Shown here: positions 1-9,844 of the stretch, one piece after another | Position numbering within the stretch: the first letter of the stretch is position 1 | Layout of the letters: each line of letters starts with the position of its first letter | Source of the DNA: Sutcliffiella horikoshii DSM 8719 | GTDB lineage: Bacteria > Bacillota > Bacilli > Bacillales > Bacillaceae_I | Direction of reading: 5' to 3' | Assembly (NCBI GenBank): GCA_001648575.1 | Contig: LQXN01000066.1 | Coordinates: 333,122 to 397,121, forward strand | DNA length: 64,000 bases | Notes under the pieces: model-generated | Database searches by the model: none | What the model was told of the DNA's origin: nothing | Seen by the model: the letters and a program-made list of their open reading frames with translations, nothing else | Made by a program: the position numbers and the translations under genes

Positions 1-202
1 TTTCGGGTAAAATGACTGAAGATTTTGTAATAATCAGCATGGAGAATCTATAAAGGTATTTACACAATAGATTAATAGCTAGTAGTTTTATAAATTTGTA
101 ATATAAAGGTTAAGTTTACGTTAATTTTTTCGAATCTTTACATTACATTTTTAGACATCATACAGACCATGCATCGAAAGAAAAAAGGATGGTGAAGGCT
201 AA
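1..202 (+). other. Upstream region of the app operon
   Basis: AT-rich non-coding stretch before appD. It must hold the operon promoter, but no -35/-10 pair stands out clearly enough to place. A purine-rich Shine-Dalgarno region (AAGGATGGTGAAGG) lies just before the appD start at 203. No gene is seen here. Confidence 0.4.
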
Positions 203-1186
203 ATGTCAGCTTTATTGGAAGTGAGGAACTTAAAAACTCACTTTTTTAGAAAAAAGCAAGCTATTCCAGCTGTAGATGGTGTTGACATCTCCATTAAAAA
301 AGGGGAAACCGTTGCACTTGTTGGAGAATCAGGATCTGGGAAATCCATTACTTCCTTATCCATCATGGGGCTTGTACCTAGCCCGGGCGGAAAGATAGTT
401 GATGGGGAAATCCTTTTTGACGGACAGGATCTTGTGAAACTGACCGAAAATCAATTATGTAAAGTTCGCGGAAATGATATATCCATGATTTTCCAAGAGC
501 CGATGACATCTTTAAACCCCGTATTGACAATAGGTGAGCAGATTACAGAAGTGCTGATCCTGCATCAAAAAATGAGCAAGACAGCAGCAATGAAAAAAGC
601 CATTGAAATGCTGGAGGTTGTAGGGTTTTCAAGGGCAGCCGAAATCGTCAATGATTATCCTCATCGCCTTTCGGGCGGTATGAGACAAAGGGTCATGATC
701 GCGATGGCGATGAGCTGTAATCCGAAGCTCCTTATTGCGGACGAACCAACAACTGCACTTGATGTAACCATCCAAGCACAAATATTGGATCTTATGAAAG
801 ATCTAAGCCATAAATTTGATACTTCCATATTATTAATCACACATGATTTAGGGGTTGTATCAGAAGTAGCTGATAGAGTAGTAGTTATGTATTGCGGTCA
901 AGTGGTAGAAGAAGCATCCGTAGATGATTTGTTTGATGAGCCGCTTCATCCTTATACTATAGGATTGATGGGGTCCATACCTGATATTGATGGTGATATT
1001 GGCCGTCTTCAATCAATTGATGGAAATGTACCACCACCAACAAACTTGCCACAGGGCTGTCGATTTGCCCCACGTTGTCCACAAGCATTCGACCGTTGTC
1101 GCAGCGAAATTCCGGCATTGGTTAAACAAGGCGGGAGCCGCTCCGTTCGATGCTTCTTATACGAAGGCGAGGAGGCTAAAAAATGA
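203..1186 (+). CDS. appD: Oligopeptide ABC transporter ATPase AppD
   Basis: One of two cytoplasmic ATPases that power peptide import through AppB/AppC. Seen: Walker A GESGSGKS at residues 41-48, ABC signature LSGGMRQRV near 157, Walker [13 protein letters not shown] near 177, H-loop THDLG near 213. The C-terminal extension (about 285-320) carries the cysteine series GCRFAPRCPQAFDRC plus a later VRC, the pattern associated with an iron-sulfur site in some dipeptide/oligopeptide transporter ATPases; that cofactor is inferred here. At 327 residues it has normal family length. First gene of an appDFABC-ordered operon, as in B. subtilis, and its stop overlaps the appF start. Confidence 0.93.
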   Translation: MSALLEVRNLKTHFFRKKQAIPAVDGVDISIKKGETVALVGESGSGKSITSLSIMGLVPSPGGKIVDGEILFDGQDLVKLTENQLCKVRGNDISMIFQEPMTSLNPVLTIGEQITEVLILHQKMSKTAAMKKAIEMLEVVGFSRAAEIVNDYPHRLSGGMRQRVMIAMAMSCNPKLLIADEPTTALDVTIQAQILDLMKDLSHKFDTSILLITHDLGVVSEVADRVVVMYCGQVVEEASVDDLFDEPLHPYTIGLMGSIPDIDGDIGRLQSIDGNVPPPTNLPQGCRFAPRCPQAFDRCRSEIPALVKQGGSRSVRCFLYEGEEAKK

Positions 1187-2205
1187 CGGCAACAGAGATT
1201 AAAACAGAAAAAACGATTATAGAAACCAATCCGGATAATATACTCGAGGTCCGCGGGTTAAAGAAGTATTTTCCAATTAAAGCAGGCTTGCTCCAAAGGC
1301 ATGTAGGCGATGTAAAAGCGGTTGATGACCTTAACTTTTACATCAAAAAAGGAGAAACACTCGGTCTGGTGGGAGAGTCTGGTTGCGGGAAATCAACAAC
1401 CGGACGGACTATCATACGATTATATGAGCCGACTGAAGGTAACATCTTCTTCAAGGGCAAAGACATTGCCACTATGGGTGAAAGCGAACTTAGAAAGACT
1501 GTCAGAAAAGACATCCAAATGGTCTTCCAAGATCCATTTGCAACACTTAACCCGAGAAAGACGTTAAGAGCCATCCTCAAGGAGCCATATAACACTCATA
1601 ACATGTTCACCAAAAAAGAACGTGAGGAAAAGGTGCAGGAGCTTCTGGCCAAAGTCGGATTAGATCCAAGTTTCATCAATCGATACCCTCATGAGTTCTC
1701 AGGAGGACAACGTCAGCGTATTGGAATTGCAAGGGCATTGGCACTTAATCCTGAAATGATCATTGCCGATGAAGCAGTTTCAGCATTGGACGTTTCGATA
1801 CAAGCCCAAATTATCAACTTAATGCAAGACCTTCAACGTGAAATGGGATTATCATATATTTTCATATCACATGACTTAAGTGTTGTGCGTCATATAAGTG
1901 ATAGAGTTGGTGTAATGTATCTTGGCCGCATGATGGAACTGGCTACCAAGCATGACCTATATAGTGAGCCGCTGCATCCATATACACAGGCATTGCTTTC
2001 TGCTGTACCATCCACTCGCCGCAAAGGCCAAGTGAAAAGGGAACGTATCGTGTTGAAAGGTGAATTGCCAAGCCCGGCAAACCCTCCGACAGGATGTGTA
2101 TTCCATACAAGATGTCCTGCAGCAATGGACGTTTGTAAACAGATTATTCCTCAATTCAAAGAGGTTAAACCAGATCATTTTGTTGCTTGTCACCTATACG
2201 AATAG
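1183..2205 (+). CDS. appF: Oligopeptide ABC transporter ATPase AppF
   Basis: Second ATPase of the App importer. Seen: Walker A GESGCGKS near residues 64-71, signature FSGGQRQRI near 171, Walker [12 protein letters not shown] near 194 and a switch histidine in SHDLS. The C-terminal oligopeptide-transporter extension has [15 protein letters not shown] and a final ACH, so it keeps the four-cysteine pattern also seen in AppD. The start ATG overlaps the appD stop (ATGA), which indicates translational coupling. Length of 340 residues fits the OppF/AppF family. The separate opp operon in this window has its own ATPases that lack these cysteines. Confidence 0.92.
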   Translation: MTATEIKTEKTIIETNPDNILEVRGLKKYFPIKAGLLQRHVGDVKAVDDLNFYIKKGETLGLVGESGCGKSTTGRTIIRLYEPTEGNIFFKGKDIATMGESELRKTVRKDIQMVFQDPFATLNPRKTLRAILKEPYNTHNMFTKKEREEKVQELLAKVGLDPSFINRYPHEFSGGQRQRIGIARALALNPEMIIADEAVSALDVSIQAQIINLMQDLQREMGLSYIFISHDLSVVRHISDRVGVMYLGRMMELATKHDLYSEPLHPYTQALLSAVPSTRRKGQVKRERIVLKGELPSPANPPTGCVFHTRCPAAMDVCKQIIPQFKEVKPDHFVACHLYE

Positions 2206-2312
2206 GTGGCAAGTACATAAAATATATACCCTTTGAAAGGGGGAGATAATCCAAAGTCAACATTCTTTACCTTTCATTTTCAGAACATTAAAAAATTTTA
2301 GGGGGAGTAAAC

Positions 2313-4007
2313 GTGAAGCAAAAATCATTACTACTTATCGCTTTAACGTTGGTATTGTCCTTGTTCCTAGCTGCTTGTAGCGGATCAAACACAGGTACAA
2401 CACCAACAAATAACAACAACAACGCAACAAACGAAGGTAACGCTGGTAACAACGGTGAAGAACCAGATGAAGAGGAAGCTACTACTGGTGAGCCAGTTCA
2501 AGGTGGAGACCTAGTATTAGGTTCTACTGGTAGCCCTACAATGTTCAACCCGCTTTACTCTGCAGATACTGCAAGTTCTGCAATTGAAGGTTTCGTATTT
2601 GACGGATTATTAACAAGCGACACTTCTTTCGAAACTCAATTGAACATGGCTGAAAGCTGGGATATTTCTGAAGATGACCTAGTTCATACATTGAAAATCA
2701 AAGAAGGAATCAAGTTCCACGATGGTGAAACTCTTGACGCTGATGATGTAGTATTCACTCTAAGCATTCCTTTAAGTGAAGATTATGACGGTCCTCGTGC
2801 TGGTTACTTCGAGAAAATCGAAAAAGTAGAAAAAATCGATGACTTGACTGTTCAAGTAACTCTTAATGCAGTAGATCCAACAATCCACATCGCATTAGGT
2901 TACCCTATCCTTCCTGAGCACATTTTAGGTGAGGTTGCGATCGCTGACCTTGGTGAGTACACTGAGTTCAACACGAAAAACCCAATCGGAGCTGGTCCAT
3001 TCAAGTTCGAAACTTGGGAAGATGGACAATATGTTAAAGTTGTAGCTTTCGATGACTACTGGGATGGTCGTCCATACTTAGATTCTTTAACTTACCGCAT
3101 TATTCCTGATGCTGATGCATTAATGACTGCACTAGCTGCTGGAGATGTACACTATTACACAGTTCCTGCTTCTGACATTGCAACAGTTCAAGAATGGGAA
3201 GCTAATGGTCAATTGAAAATCGAGTCTGGTTTAGCATTATCTTACACTTTCTTAGGTTACAACCTACGTAACCCATTATTTGAAGATAAAAATGTACGTC
3301 AAGCATTAACTCATGCTCTTGACCGTGAACTAATCGTTGAGTCTGTAATGGACGGAGACGGTGAAGTTGCAGATGTTCCTGAGTCCCCACTTAGCTGGGC
3401 TTATGACGAAGATGTGCCACGTTTTGAGTACGATGTAGAAAAAGCAAAAGCAATGCTTGAAGAAGCTGGATGGACTCCTGGTTCTGATGGCATCTTAGAA
3501 AAAGATGGACAAAAATTTGAATTCACTTTAAAAACGAACCAAGGTAACAAAGTTCGTGAAGATATCGCTGTAGTAGTTCAAGAGCAGTTCTCTGAGCTTG
3601 GAATCAAAGTTACTCCAGATATCATGGAATGGTCTGCATTCTTGGCTGACATCGATCCACCAGCTTGGAATTTCGAAGCGATCATCTTAGGATGGGCTTT
3701 ATCAACAGATCCAGATCCAAGTGGAATCTTCCACTCTAAAGAAATCGAAGAAGGTTTGAACTTCGTTGGTTGGTCTAACCCAGAAGCTGATGCTTTAATG
3801 GATGAAGCTAACCTAACTATGGATCGTGACGAGCGTGCTGCTAAGATTCAAGAAATCAACAGAATCATTGCTGAAGAGCAAGTTTACACATTCTTGTACT
3901 ATCCAAATGCACACCGTGCAATGCCTACTAACCTAGAAGGCTTTGAGTTCCACGCACGTGCTGAGCACTACAACATCCACAAATGGTGGTTGGATACAAA
4001 TAACTAA
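2313..4007 (+). CDS. appA: Oligopeptide-binding lipoprotein AppA
   Basis: Extracellular substrate-binding lipoprotein (SBP family 5) that captures peptides for the App permease. Seen: a lipoprotein signal peptide ending in the lipobox LAAC (Cys22), an Asn/Thr/Gly/Glu-rich linker of about 45 residues that should tether it away from the membrane, then a full-length SBP domain. Start is GTG, preceded by a strong Shine-Dalgarno AGGGGGAG. Codon choice is more uniform than in the neighbouring genes, typical of a highly expressed lipoprotein. The gene is followed by a hairpin that may limit transcription into appB. Confidence 0.92.
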   Translation: MKQKSLLLIALTLVLSLFLAACSGSNTGTTPTNNNNNATNEGNAGNNGEEPDEEEATTGEPVQGGDLVLGSTGSPTMFNPLYSADTASSAIEGFVFDGLLTSDTSFETQLNMAESWDISEDDLVHTLKIKEGIKFHDGETLDADDVVFTLSIPLSEDYDGPRAGYFEKIEKVEKIDDLTVQVTLNAVDPTIHIALGYPILPEHILGEVAIADLGEYTEFNTKNPIGAGPFKFETWEDGQYVKVVAFDDYWDGRPYLDSLTYRIIPDADALMTALAAGDVHYYTVPASDIATVQEWEANGQLKIESGLALSYTFLGYNLRNPLFEDKNVRQALTHALDRELIVESVMDGDGEVADVPESPLSWAYDEDVPRFEYDVEKAKAMLEEAGWTPGSDGILEKDGQKFEFTLKTNQGNKVREDIAVVVQEQFSELGIKVTPDIMEWSAFLADIDPPAWNFEAIILGWALSTDPDPSGIFHSKEIEEGLNFVGWSNPEADALMDEANLTMDRDERAAKIQEINRIIAEEQVYTFLYYPNAHRAMPTNLEGFEFHARAEHYNIHKWWLDTNN

Positions 4008-4031
4008 TTTCAACCCCGTAAAAAGGTAAAA

Positions 4032-4067
4032 GAAGAGGGGAGGGGAGGTTCCCCTTCCTTCTTTTTT
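4032..4067 (+). terminator. Hairpin between appA and appB
   Basis: G-rich arm, short loop and C-rich arm followed by six T residues. Probably a partial terminator that makes appA transcript more abundant than appBC. The gap to appB is 246 bases with no gene. Confidence 0.65.
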
Positions 4068-4253
4068 ACTGAAATGAATGACCTTGACACTTTTTTCATT
4101 GGGACAGATAAAATGTATTCGTCTTGGACGAGCCGTTCTATCGCTAAATTTGAATATTTTACTGTGTTACGTCGCAAATTCCACAGTATTAAAATAAACC
4201 ATTCACGTTTACTATCACCTTCCTAAAGTAAAGACAGAAAAGGAGAATCAGCT

Positions 4254-5204
4254 ATGATCTCATATATCATCCGCCGTTGCTTAATGGCGATTCCCCTATT
4301 ATTCGGTATTACAGTTTTATCCTTTGCCATCATTCAGATGGCACCAGGTGGACCTACTTCCCTAATGATGGATCCGAATATTAGTAAAGAGGCAATGAAG
4401 AAATACGAAGAGCGCTATGGTCTAAACGATCCTGTACACATCCAGTATTATCGTTGGGTGAGCAACATGGTAAAAGGTGATTTTGGTGATTCCCTTATCC
4501 GCCGTGGTGTGCCTGTAAGTGAAATGATCATGAACAGATTGCCAAATACGTTATTATTGATGATTGTATCCACTGCTCTTGCAATATTGGTCGCTGTCCC
4601 ATTCGGAGTGATTTCGGCTAGGAAGCAATACAGTTTAACCGATTATACCGTTACAGTTACTTCCTTCTTGGGGCTGGCAACACCAAACTTCTGGATAGGA
4701 TTAGTCCTCATCATGGTATTTGCTGTACAGTTACAATGGTTCCCGACTGGAGGGGTGGCGACCCTGAACGCAGATTTCAGTATACTTGATCGAATTCATC
4801 ATCTAATACTGCCTGCATTTGTATTGGCAACCGCTGATATGGCTGGATTAACAAGATACACACGATCTAGTATGCTTGAGGTTTTAAAGCAAGATTATAT
4901 GCGAACTGCAAGAGCCAAAGGTCTAAAAGAAAATAAAGTAACATATAAGCATGGTTTAAGAAACGGTTTAATTCCTGTTATCACCATTTTCGGATTGATG
5001 CTACCAAGTTTCATTGGGGGATCGGTTATAGTTGAAAGAATTTTTGCTTGGCCAGGCATTGGGTTATTATTCATCGATTCTGCATTCCAGCGTGATTATC
5101 CAGTGATTATGGCACTAACAGTTATCTCAGCGGTCTTTGTAGTTATCGGGAACTTGCTTGCCGATATTCTATATGCAATATTTGACCCGAGAATTGAGTA
5201 CTAG
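4254..5204 (+). CDS. appB: Oligopeptide permease subunit AppB
   Basis: Membrane subunit of the App peptide importer. Seen: an N-terminal transmembrane segment followed by GGPTSL and the [19 protein letters not shown] region typical of OppB/DppB, about six transmembrane segments, and the EAA-type cytoplasmic loop ([20 protein letters not shown]) that docks on the ATPases. Ends with the usual DPRIEY. Length 316 residues. Good Shine-Dalgarno AAAAGGAG. Pairs with AppC, 14 bases downstream. Confidence 0.93.
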   Translation: MISYIIRRCLMAIPLLFGITVLSFAIIQMAPGGPTSLMMDPNISKEAMKKYEERYGLNDPVHIQYYRWVSNMVKGDFGDSLIRRGVPVSEMIMNRLPNTLLLMIVSTALAILVAVPFGVISARKQYSLTDYTVTVTSFLGLATPNFWIGLVLIMVFAVQLQWFPTGGVATLNADFSILDRIHHLILPAFVLATADMAGLTRYTRSSMLEVLKQDYMRTARAKGLKENKVTYKHGLRNGLIPVITIFGLMLPSFIGGSVIVERIFAWPGIGLLFIDSAFQRDYPVIMALTVISAVFVVIGNLLADILYAIFDPRIEY

Positions 5205-5218
5205 AAGGGGGAACATCG

Positions 5219-6130
5219 ATGCAAACTCAACCATCAACTCAACCAAATAACCAATCGTTAAACCCCAATGTAAAGAATAAGCCAGATACATTAACGAAAA
5301 TTACGATTAATAAGTTCATGAAGAACAAATTGGCTGTAATAGGTGCTGTAATGCTTTTTATCATCATCACATTAGCTTTACTGGCACCATGGATCACCCA
5401 ATTCGAACCACAAAAACAAAGTTTGTTGAATAAATTGCAAACTCCAGGTGGTGAACATTGGCTTGGAACAGACCGTTATGGTCGTGATGTCTTTTCCCGT
5501 ATCCTATACGGAGCAAGAATTTCCTTGCTTGTTGGTTTTGCCTCTGTAGCAGGATCTATTACGATAGGAACAGTTGTTGGAGCTATGGCAGGTTACTTTG
5601 GTGGGAAAATTGATGCGGTGCTAATGCGTATTGTAGATGTCATTATTTCCATTCCAACGATATTCTTGCTTATTACCTTGGTTACAATATTCCAACCAGG
5701 TGTGGACAAGCTTATCTTAATCTTTGCTTTAACAGGTTGGACAGGTACGGCGCGTCTTGTCCGAGGAGAATTCCTATCACTTCGTACGCGTGAATTCGTA
5801 CTTGCATCCAAGACAATTGGTACGAGAAGCCATACAATCATATTTTCTCATATTTTACCGAATGCAATGGGTCCGATCATTGTTGCTGCAACACTAGGTG
5901 TTGGAGGAGTAATTCTTGCAGAATCCGCGTTAAGTTACTTAGGTTTAGGTATTCAGCCGCCAACACCAAGTTGGGGGAACATGCTGCAGGATGCACAAAA
6001 CTTTACAATCATGTTAAAACATTGGTGGTACCCATTATTTCCTGGATTGATGATATTATTTACAGTGTTGAGCTTCAACTTTGTTGGAGACGGATTACGT
6101 GATGCACTAGATCCAAAAACACTTGACTAG
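5219..6130 (+). CDS. appC: Oligopeptide permease subunit AppC
   Basis: Second membrane subunit of the App importer. Seen: a polar N-terminal tail of about 35 residues, a first transmembrane segment, [11 protein letters not shown], the [14 protein letters not shown] motif common to OppC/DppC, about five further membrane segments and an EAA loop around [22 protein letters not shown]. Ends [14 protein letters not shown], a family-typical tail. Preceded by AGAAGGGGG. It is the last gene of the operon and is followed directly by a terminator. Confidence 0.93.
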   Translation: MQTQPSTQPNNQSLNPNVKNKPDTLTKITINKFMKNKLAVIGAVMLFIIITLALLAPWITQFEPQKQSLLNKLQTPGGEHWLGTDRYGRDVFSRILYGARISLLVGFASVAGSITIGTVVGAMAGYFGGKIDAVLMRIVDVIISIPTIFLLITLVTIFQPGVDKLILIFALTGWTGTARLVRGEFLSLRTREFVLASKTIGTRSHTIIFSHILPNAMGPIIVAATLGVGGVILAESALSYLGLGIQPPTPSWGNMLQDAQNFTIMLKHWWYPLFPGLMILFTVLSFNFVGDGLRDALDPKTLD

Positions 6131-6165
6131 AAAAGCTGAGAGCCGAATCTCGGCTTTTCTTTTTG
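6131..6165 (+). terminator. Terminator of the app operon
   Basis: Inverted repeat AAAAGCTGAGA / TCTCGGCTTTT followed by a T-rich tract, immediately after the appC stop. Confidence 0.85.
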
Positions 6166-6244
6166 CCCATTTTCGATACATCTTGTCATTTTTCTGAAGA
6201 CAAGTCATAAAGTAATAGTAATAGAATGGACAAGGGGATAATAT

Positions 6245-6283
6245 ATGCAGATAATCAGGATTTATTATGTGAGTGATGGCTAA
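6245..6283 (+). CDS. Twelve-codon minicistron coupled to the next gene
   Basis: ATG with a good Shine-Dalgarno (AAGGGG, spacing about 7) opens a 12-codon frame encoding MQIIRIYYVSDG. Its TAA overlaps the ATG of the following 75-residue membrane protein by one base (TAATG). That downstream gene has no convincing ribosome-binding site of its own, so ribosomes finishing this frame may restart on it. Seen: the start, stop and overlap. The coupling role is inferred. Confidence 0.4.
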   Translation: MQIIRIYYVSDG

Positions 6284-6510
6284 TGATAAGAGGATTTTTA
6301 TTCTTGATTGGATTCGGGATTTCAGTTGCAGGTGGAATTAGTATGATTGCCTATCTGAATCTTTTTGCAACTGGGATGAGCATCATGGAATTTGTTAAAT
6401 TTCTCGTTTCAAGACCAGAGAGCTATCTTTTACCAATTGGAATACTGCTTGTTGCCGGAAGCATCTATTTATCAGGGACCCGGGAACCGGATTTTAGAGA
6501 AGATGAGTAG
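6283..6510 (+). CDS. Small two-helix membrane protein
   Basis: 75-residue protein with two predicted membrane helices (about residues 3-24 and 49-65) and a charged C-terminus ending EPDFREDE. I do not recognise a family. It sits alone between the app terminator and yjbA, has only a weak ribosome-binding site, and starts inside the stop codon of a 12-codon frame. Codon use looks native. Probably a real small membrane protein; function unknown. Confidence 0.55.
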   Translation: MIRGFLFLIGFGISVAGGISMIAYLNLFATGMSIMEFVKFLVSRPESYLLPIGILLVAGSIYLSGTREPDFREDE

Positions 6511-6610
6511 GGATATTGGAAAATTTATTGGGTTTAATGGAATATTTTTGCACTTCACTGTTCATACTGTTGGATAAATAAAAGAGTAGATGTGAAGTGA
6601 GGGGTAAGAT

Positions 6611-7360
6611 ATGTTGTATCTTCATGATGTATGGGTAAATTGGTTTGAAGGAGAAGAAAACGGTTATAATGTTTGTCATTTTCATGAGTGGAGAAAAGAT
6701 GATAGCGTGGAGCTGTTAGACCAGGTTCCATTGTTGAAAGTGGATTCAGTTTTGTTCAACTATATTGAAAACGACCTCCAAGAGTTACCTCCATCTTTGC
6801 TGGAAGATATTTTTCAAAAAAGTTATATTCGTAAAAATCATGAGCGTATTCAACTGGATTATTGTTTTGTGGTGACAGATGGAAAAGGGATCATGGCTGT
6901 CGATACAATTGGATATAATATCCCAATCCGTAAAAGCAGACTCATTCCAAGGCAAGAGCAGTTAGTTTATGATATGGTCGAAAATCATGATTATGAGAAG
7001 TATTCATTCACATCAAACAGCAAAACACCAAAAGACTATCACATATTATCCCTGTCCCCTGAAATCATGAACGGTTTAACTAGAAAAGAAAGGCAATTAA
7101 AACAGCTTCTTTTCATGGCATTGGATCAACTAAAGTCAACTTGCAATGTAGCGGAAGTAAGATATTGGTATACGGAATGGAATCCGATTCACTATCGGGA
7201 AATTCAAAACATGAATTTTGATGAAGTTTGGTCCCAATTACTTGAGGAAACCAGAGAGGGCTGGTCTGAAAAGCACCAGGACTTTTGTGAACACTTAGTA
7301 AAGGGCCAACCATTCTTTGAAAAATTATGGGAATTAGAGCAACAACCGAAAGTTAACTAG
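6611..7360 (+). CDS. yjbA: YjbA family protein (DUF3603)
   Basis: 249-residue soluble protein that matches B. subtilis YjbA in length and in position between appC and trpS. The N-terminus ([18 protein letters not shown]) and acidic/aromatic composition are typical of this Bacillus-specific family. No catalytic motif or signal peptide is visible. Biochemical role unknown. Preceded by a GAGGGG Shine-Dalgarno and followed by a terminator palindrome shared with the convergent trpS. Confidence 0.85.
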   Translation: MLYLHDVWVNWFEGEENGYNVCHFHEWRKDDSVELLDQVPLLKVDSVLFNYIENDLQELPPSLLEDIFQKSYIRKNHERIQLDYCFVVTDGKGIMAVDTIGYNIPIRKSRLIPRQEQLVYDMVENHDYEKYSFTSNSKTPKDYHILSLSPEIMNGLTRKERQLKQLLFMALDQLKSTCNVAEVRYWYTEWNPIHYREIQNMNFDEVWSQLLEETREGWSEKHQDFCEHLVKGQPFFEKLWELEQQPKVN

Positions 7361-7384
7361 TATTATTTCCTAGGGAAATATTTA

Positions 7385-7416
7385 AAGCTGACAGAATGAT
7401 CATTCTGTCAGCTTTT
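7385..7416. terminator. Bidirectional terminator between yjbA and trpS
   Basis: Nearly perfect palindrome (AAAGCTGACAGAATGAT and its complement) with T runs on both sides. It can end both convergent transcripts. Confidence 0.9.
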
Positions 7417-7423
7417 TTAGTGG

Positions 7424-8464
<1,041 letters not shown>

Positions 8465-8494
8465 CTAGTAAGATTAGTAGAATGCAGTAGAAAG

Positions 8495-8589
8495 CGCGCA
8501 AACTTCCGCGGGACGAAGGGACAGGAGAGACACCACAACCAAGTTCTGCCACCGATAAACCCAGTAACTTTTCAATAATATGATTTCTA
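8495..8589. repeat. Degraded copy of the dispersed GC-rich repeat
   Basis: Contains fragments such as CTTCCGCGGGACGAAGGGACAG that match the inner part of the better-preserved copies at 27891 and 31830. No intact ends. Lies in the trpS leader. Confidence 0.5.
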
Positions 8590-8722
8590 GCTGTTGATTG
8601 GAGCAATAGGCGAAGACTCCTGCGGGAGGATAGCGACATTCTTGAGACCCCGCAGGGCGTATAGCCCGAGGAGGCTCAAGGTCGCCCCGCGGAAAGCGAA
8701 GCCGGTTGCGGAAATCAACAGC
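8590..8722. repeat. Dispersed GC-rich element, full copy
   Basis: 133-bp element with terminal inverted repeats GCTGTTGATT / AATCAACAGC and inner motifs GACTCCTGCGGGAGG, GAGACCCCGCAGG, GAGGAGGCTCAAGG and CCCGCGGAAAGCGAAG, which can fold into a long branched hairpin. It is the best-preserved of at least six copies in the window (others at 23420, 27891, 31830, 34914 and 41033). No open reading frame of its own. Located between the trpS T-box and the trpS start. Confidence 0.8.
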
Positions 8723-8845
8723 GGTGTTAAACAGATTATTAAAAGAATGTAATTCTTCAGTGGCTTTCAACGAAGTGAGGAAGCTCCCGGACGACCCGCA
8801 GAAAAGCGAAGTGCCTCAAACGGAAATCAACGACTTAACTTAAGT
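8723..8845. repeat. Second degraded repeat copy in the trpS leader
   Basis: Abuts the full copy. Retains CGAAGTGAGGAAGCTCCCGGACGACCCGCAG-like inner sequence (8771-8801), an AAGCGAAG motif and the CGGAAATCAACGA right end, but lacks a clear left end. Confidence 0.55.
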
Positions 8846-8857
8846 TAGGAAAATACA

Positions 8858-9105
8858 AAAAGGCCCATTCATCCCATAGGAAAGGGACGAATGGACCGTG
8901 GTACCACCCTTATTATTTCATACAAAAATTGCAGAAATCACTTGACCTTGTAACGTAAGGATACGTCACAGCCTACTAATCAATTCAGCCATGAAGCTTA
9001 GAAGTCCATTCCTAAACGATAGTTGTTTGTTCCCACCAACCACAAACTCTCTAAAAACTAATCAGTCTAGTACTACTCTTCATCATTGCTTTTATATGAT
9101 AAATA
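8858..9105 (-). promoter_or_regulatory. Tryptophan T-box leader of trpS
   Basis: tRNA-sensing riboswitch that lets transcription continue into trpS when tRNA-Trp is uncharged. Seen on the minus strand: the T-box core AGGGTGGTACCACGG at 8910-8896, the terminator hairpin formed by GTCCATTCGTCCC / GGGATGAATGGGC followed by a T-rich tract (8896-8851), and a specifier-loop context GAATGGA in which TGG (9008-9006) is the Trp codon. The antiterminator competes with the terminator for the T-box side. The specifier assignment agrees with the downstream gene. Confidence 0.92.
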
Positions 9106-9112
9106 TTCTCCT

Positions 9113-9141
9113 ATTATAGCCAAATCTTAGGAAAAAATCAA
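9113..9141 (-). promoter_or_regulatory. Vegetative promoter of trpS
   Basis: Minus-strand TTGATT (9141-9136), a 17-base spacer and TATAAT (9118-9113), just upstream of the T-box. The -35 overlaps the stop codon of the upstream DUF3899 gene. Confidence 0.8.
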
Positions 9142-9515
9142 CTATTGTAAAAAACAAAAAGTGATACAAGCATACTAAGAAATAATAATAGGGATGCAAG
9201 TAGCATGGGCTTTGTAGAAAGTGGCTGAAGTAATTCTGATGGTGGTCTCATTTCATTTCTAATATCATCTTCGAGCTGTTTATCAGGTTGACTTGAAGCG
9301 AAGATTCTGCGGAAGCTGTAAGTGATTCCATCAAAGAAACCTCTTTTAGTGACAAGTGTAAGCAAGGAAAGGAATAACAAAATACTTGAAAAAGTAAAGG
9401 AAGTATTAATAAAAGCAAGCAATGTGATGGCTCCATAATAGAAGTAGCTTGTAATAAACGTTATACCTAAAAGGACGCAAAAGAATATAAGTGAACCTTT
9501 AAAAGAATTTTTCAT
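9138..9515 (-). CDS. DUF3899-type membrane protein
   Basis: 125-residue membrane protein with two N-terminal helices (about residues 8-25 and 35-60), a cytoplasmic part containing KRGFFDGITYSFRRIF, and a final helix near 103-122. This layout and the FFDGITYSFR segment fit the DUF3899 family of Bacillaceae; role unknown. The start was set at 9515 because GGAGG sits seven bases upstream; an in-frame extension to 9626 is longer but has no ribosome-binding site. The stop lies inside the trpS promoter. Confidence 0.7.
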   Translation of the reverse strand: MKNSFKGSLIFFCVLLGITFITSYFYYGAITLLAFINTSFTFSSILLFLSLLTLVTKRGFFDGITYSFRRIFASSQPDKQLEDDIRNEMRPPSELLQPLSTKPMLLASLLLFLSMLVSLFVFYNS

Positions 9516-9844
9516 ATTTCCTCCCAAAGTAAAGACTCTAAAATGTATTGTAATAAAATGAATAGAATAAGACAAATTTAAAGAAACTATAAAGGCGATT
9601 ACTGAGATTAGCATTTTGTAAAACAAGTGTATTTTTTGTAAAAGATATGTAATAAAACTGTTCTGAAGTTAGGATATTTTATAGGACTTTAGAACTATTT
9701 TTGTAATGATTACTCTTGAAATAACAGTATTCTGTAAAATTAGCGTTAAATTTATGAATGCACAATGTTTAGAAAACTTGTATAATAAAAATCGTTACCT
9801 CGAAAACAAACACTTTTCGACATAATTTCTAGGGGGTTAAGCAA
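9516..9844 (+). promoter_or_regulatory. opp operon promoter region
   Basis: 329-base AT-rich gap before oppA. A TATAAT at 9781-9786 preceded by TTG is the best -10 candidate; the -35 position (9758-9763, ATGCAC) is weak, so activation or another sigma factor is possible. A strong AGGGGG ribosome-binding site precedes oppA. No gene is seen. Confidence 0.5.
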
